A stretch of DNA of 10,443 nt, taken from JBCCJA01 sp039045975. Its GTDB lineage: Bacteria; Planctomycetota; Planctomycetia; Planctomycetales; Planctomycetaceae. Below are positions 7,651 to 10,443 of the stretch, in pieces. The notes below the pieces were generated by a model, which searched no databases, had not been told where the DNA came from, and saw only the letters and a program-made list of their open reading frames with translations. Position 1 is the first letter of the stretch. The number at the start of each line of letters is the position of its first letter. The stretch is from the NCBI GenBank assembly GCA_039045975.1, contig JBCCJA010000088.1, forward strand, positions 1 through 10,443. Direction: 5' to 3'. A program made the position numbers and the translations under genes.

Positions 7651-7655
7651 GGAGG
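7651..7655 (+). promoter_or_regulatory. strong Shine-Dalgarno site deciding the gyrA TTG start
   Basis: GGAGG, the full anti-Shine-Dalgarno core, lies 7 nt before TTG at 7663-7665. It is the clearest ribosome-binding site in the window. It fixes a non-ATG start, which gives about 24 more residues before the conserved core than E. coli GyrA has. Confidence 0.8.
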
Positions 7656-7662
7656 CCACCCC

Positions 7663-10419
<2,757 letters not shown>

Positions 10420-10443
10420 CCCCGTTTAGCCGGTCCCGGTAGG

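Larger units (their letters stand above)
7356..7662. other. divergent intergenic region between the small acidic ORF and gyrA
   Basis: This 307-nt gap must hold promoters for gyrA (+) and probably for the small ORF/response-regulator unit (-). On the plus strand I see a candidate sigma-70-like promoter, a short leader hairpin and the gyrA ribosome-binding site, listed separately. No convincing minus-strand promoter could be picked. No tRNA, riboswitch or terminator pattern is visible. The gyrA reading frame stays open upstream as far as 7108, but that part lacks gyrase-like sequence. Confidence 0.6.

Noticed and set aside
7108..7662. Upstream extension of the gyrA frame, adding about 185 residues
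   Set aside because: The extension is Arg/Ser-rich, has no gyrase similarity, runs antisense through the response-regulator start and the small ORF, and ignores the GGAGG-TTG start at 7663.

Overview
The window is GC-rich (clearly above 60 percent by eye) and gene-dense. It looks like a chromosomal segment of a planctomycete (Planctomycetota). That assignment is an inference. It rests on the small secreted protein at 4332-4868, which resembles a planctomycete-type family from memory, on the PVC-like quinolone-pocket sequence of the GyrA, and on the weak or absent Shine-Dalgarno sites at several starts. No tRNA, rRNA, CRISPR array, insertion sequence or integrase was seen.

Layout. (1) Positions 1-3122 (+) hold the 3' part of an AddA/UvrD-type helicase-nuclease. 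Its start and Walker A motif lie left of the window. (2) Positions 3119-4348 (+) hold a class I SAM-dependent methyltransferase with a THUMP-like C-terminus, coupled to the helicase by a 4-nt ATGA overlap. (3) Positions 4332-4868 (-) hold a 178-aa signal-peptide protein whose 3' end overlaps the methyltransferase by 17 nt, tail to tail. (4) A 207-nt divergent intergenic region contains a perfect 7-bp GC inverted repeat. (5) Positions 5076-6650 (+) hold a GAF plus SpoIIE/PP2C-type serine/threonine phosphatase. (6) Positions 6654-7136 (-) hold a stand-alone receiver-domain response regulator, with only 3 nt between its stop and that of the phosphatase. (7) Positions 7206-7355 (-) hold a candidate 49-aa very acidic small protein just upstream of the regulator gene. 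(8) A 307-nt divergent region contains a plausible sigma-70-like promoter and a leader hairpin. (9) Positions 7663-10419 (+) hold a full-length gyrA beginning with TTG behind a perfect GGAGG.

Functionally the window joins double-strand-break processing (AddA), RNA or other nucleic-acid methylation, a phosphatase and response-regulator signalling pair, and DNA supercoiling (GyrA). I see no evidence of a defence island or mobile element. The most interesting signals are in GyrA: a quinolone pocket with glycine and proline in place of the usual serine and acidic residues, a degenerate GyrA box in the first blade with a canonical-looking box in a late blade, and a lineage-specific acidic insertion just before that second box. 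The unlisted acidic micro-ORF next to the response regulator is also worth checking.
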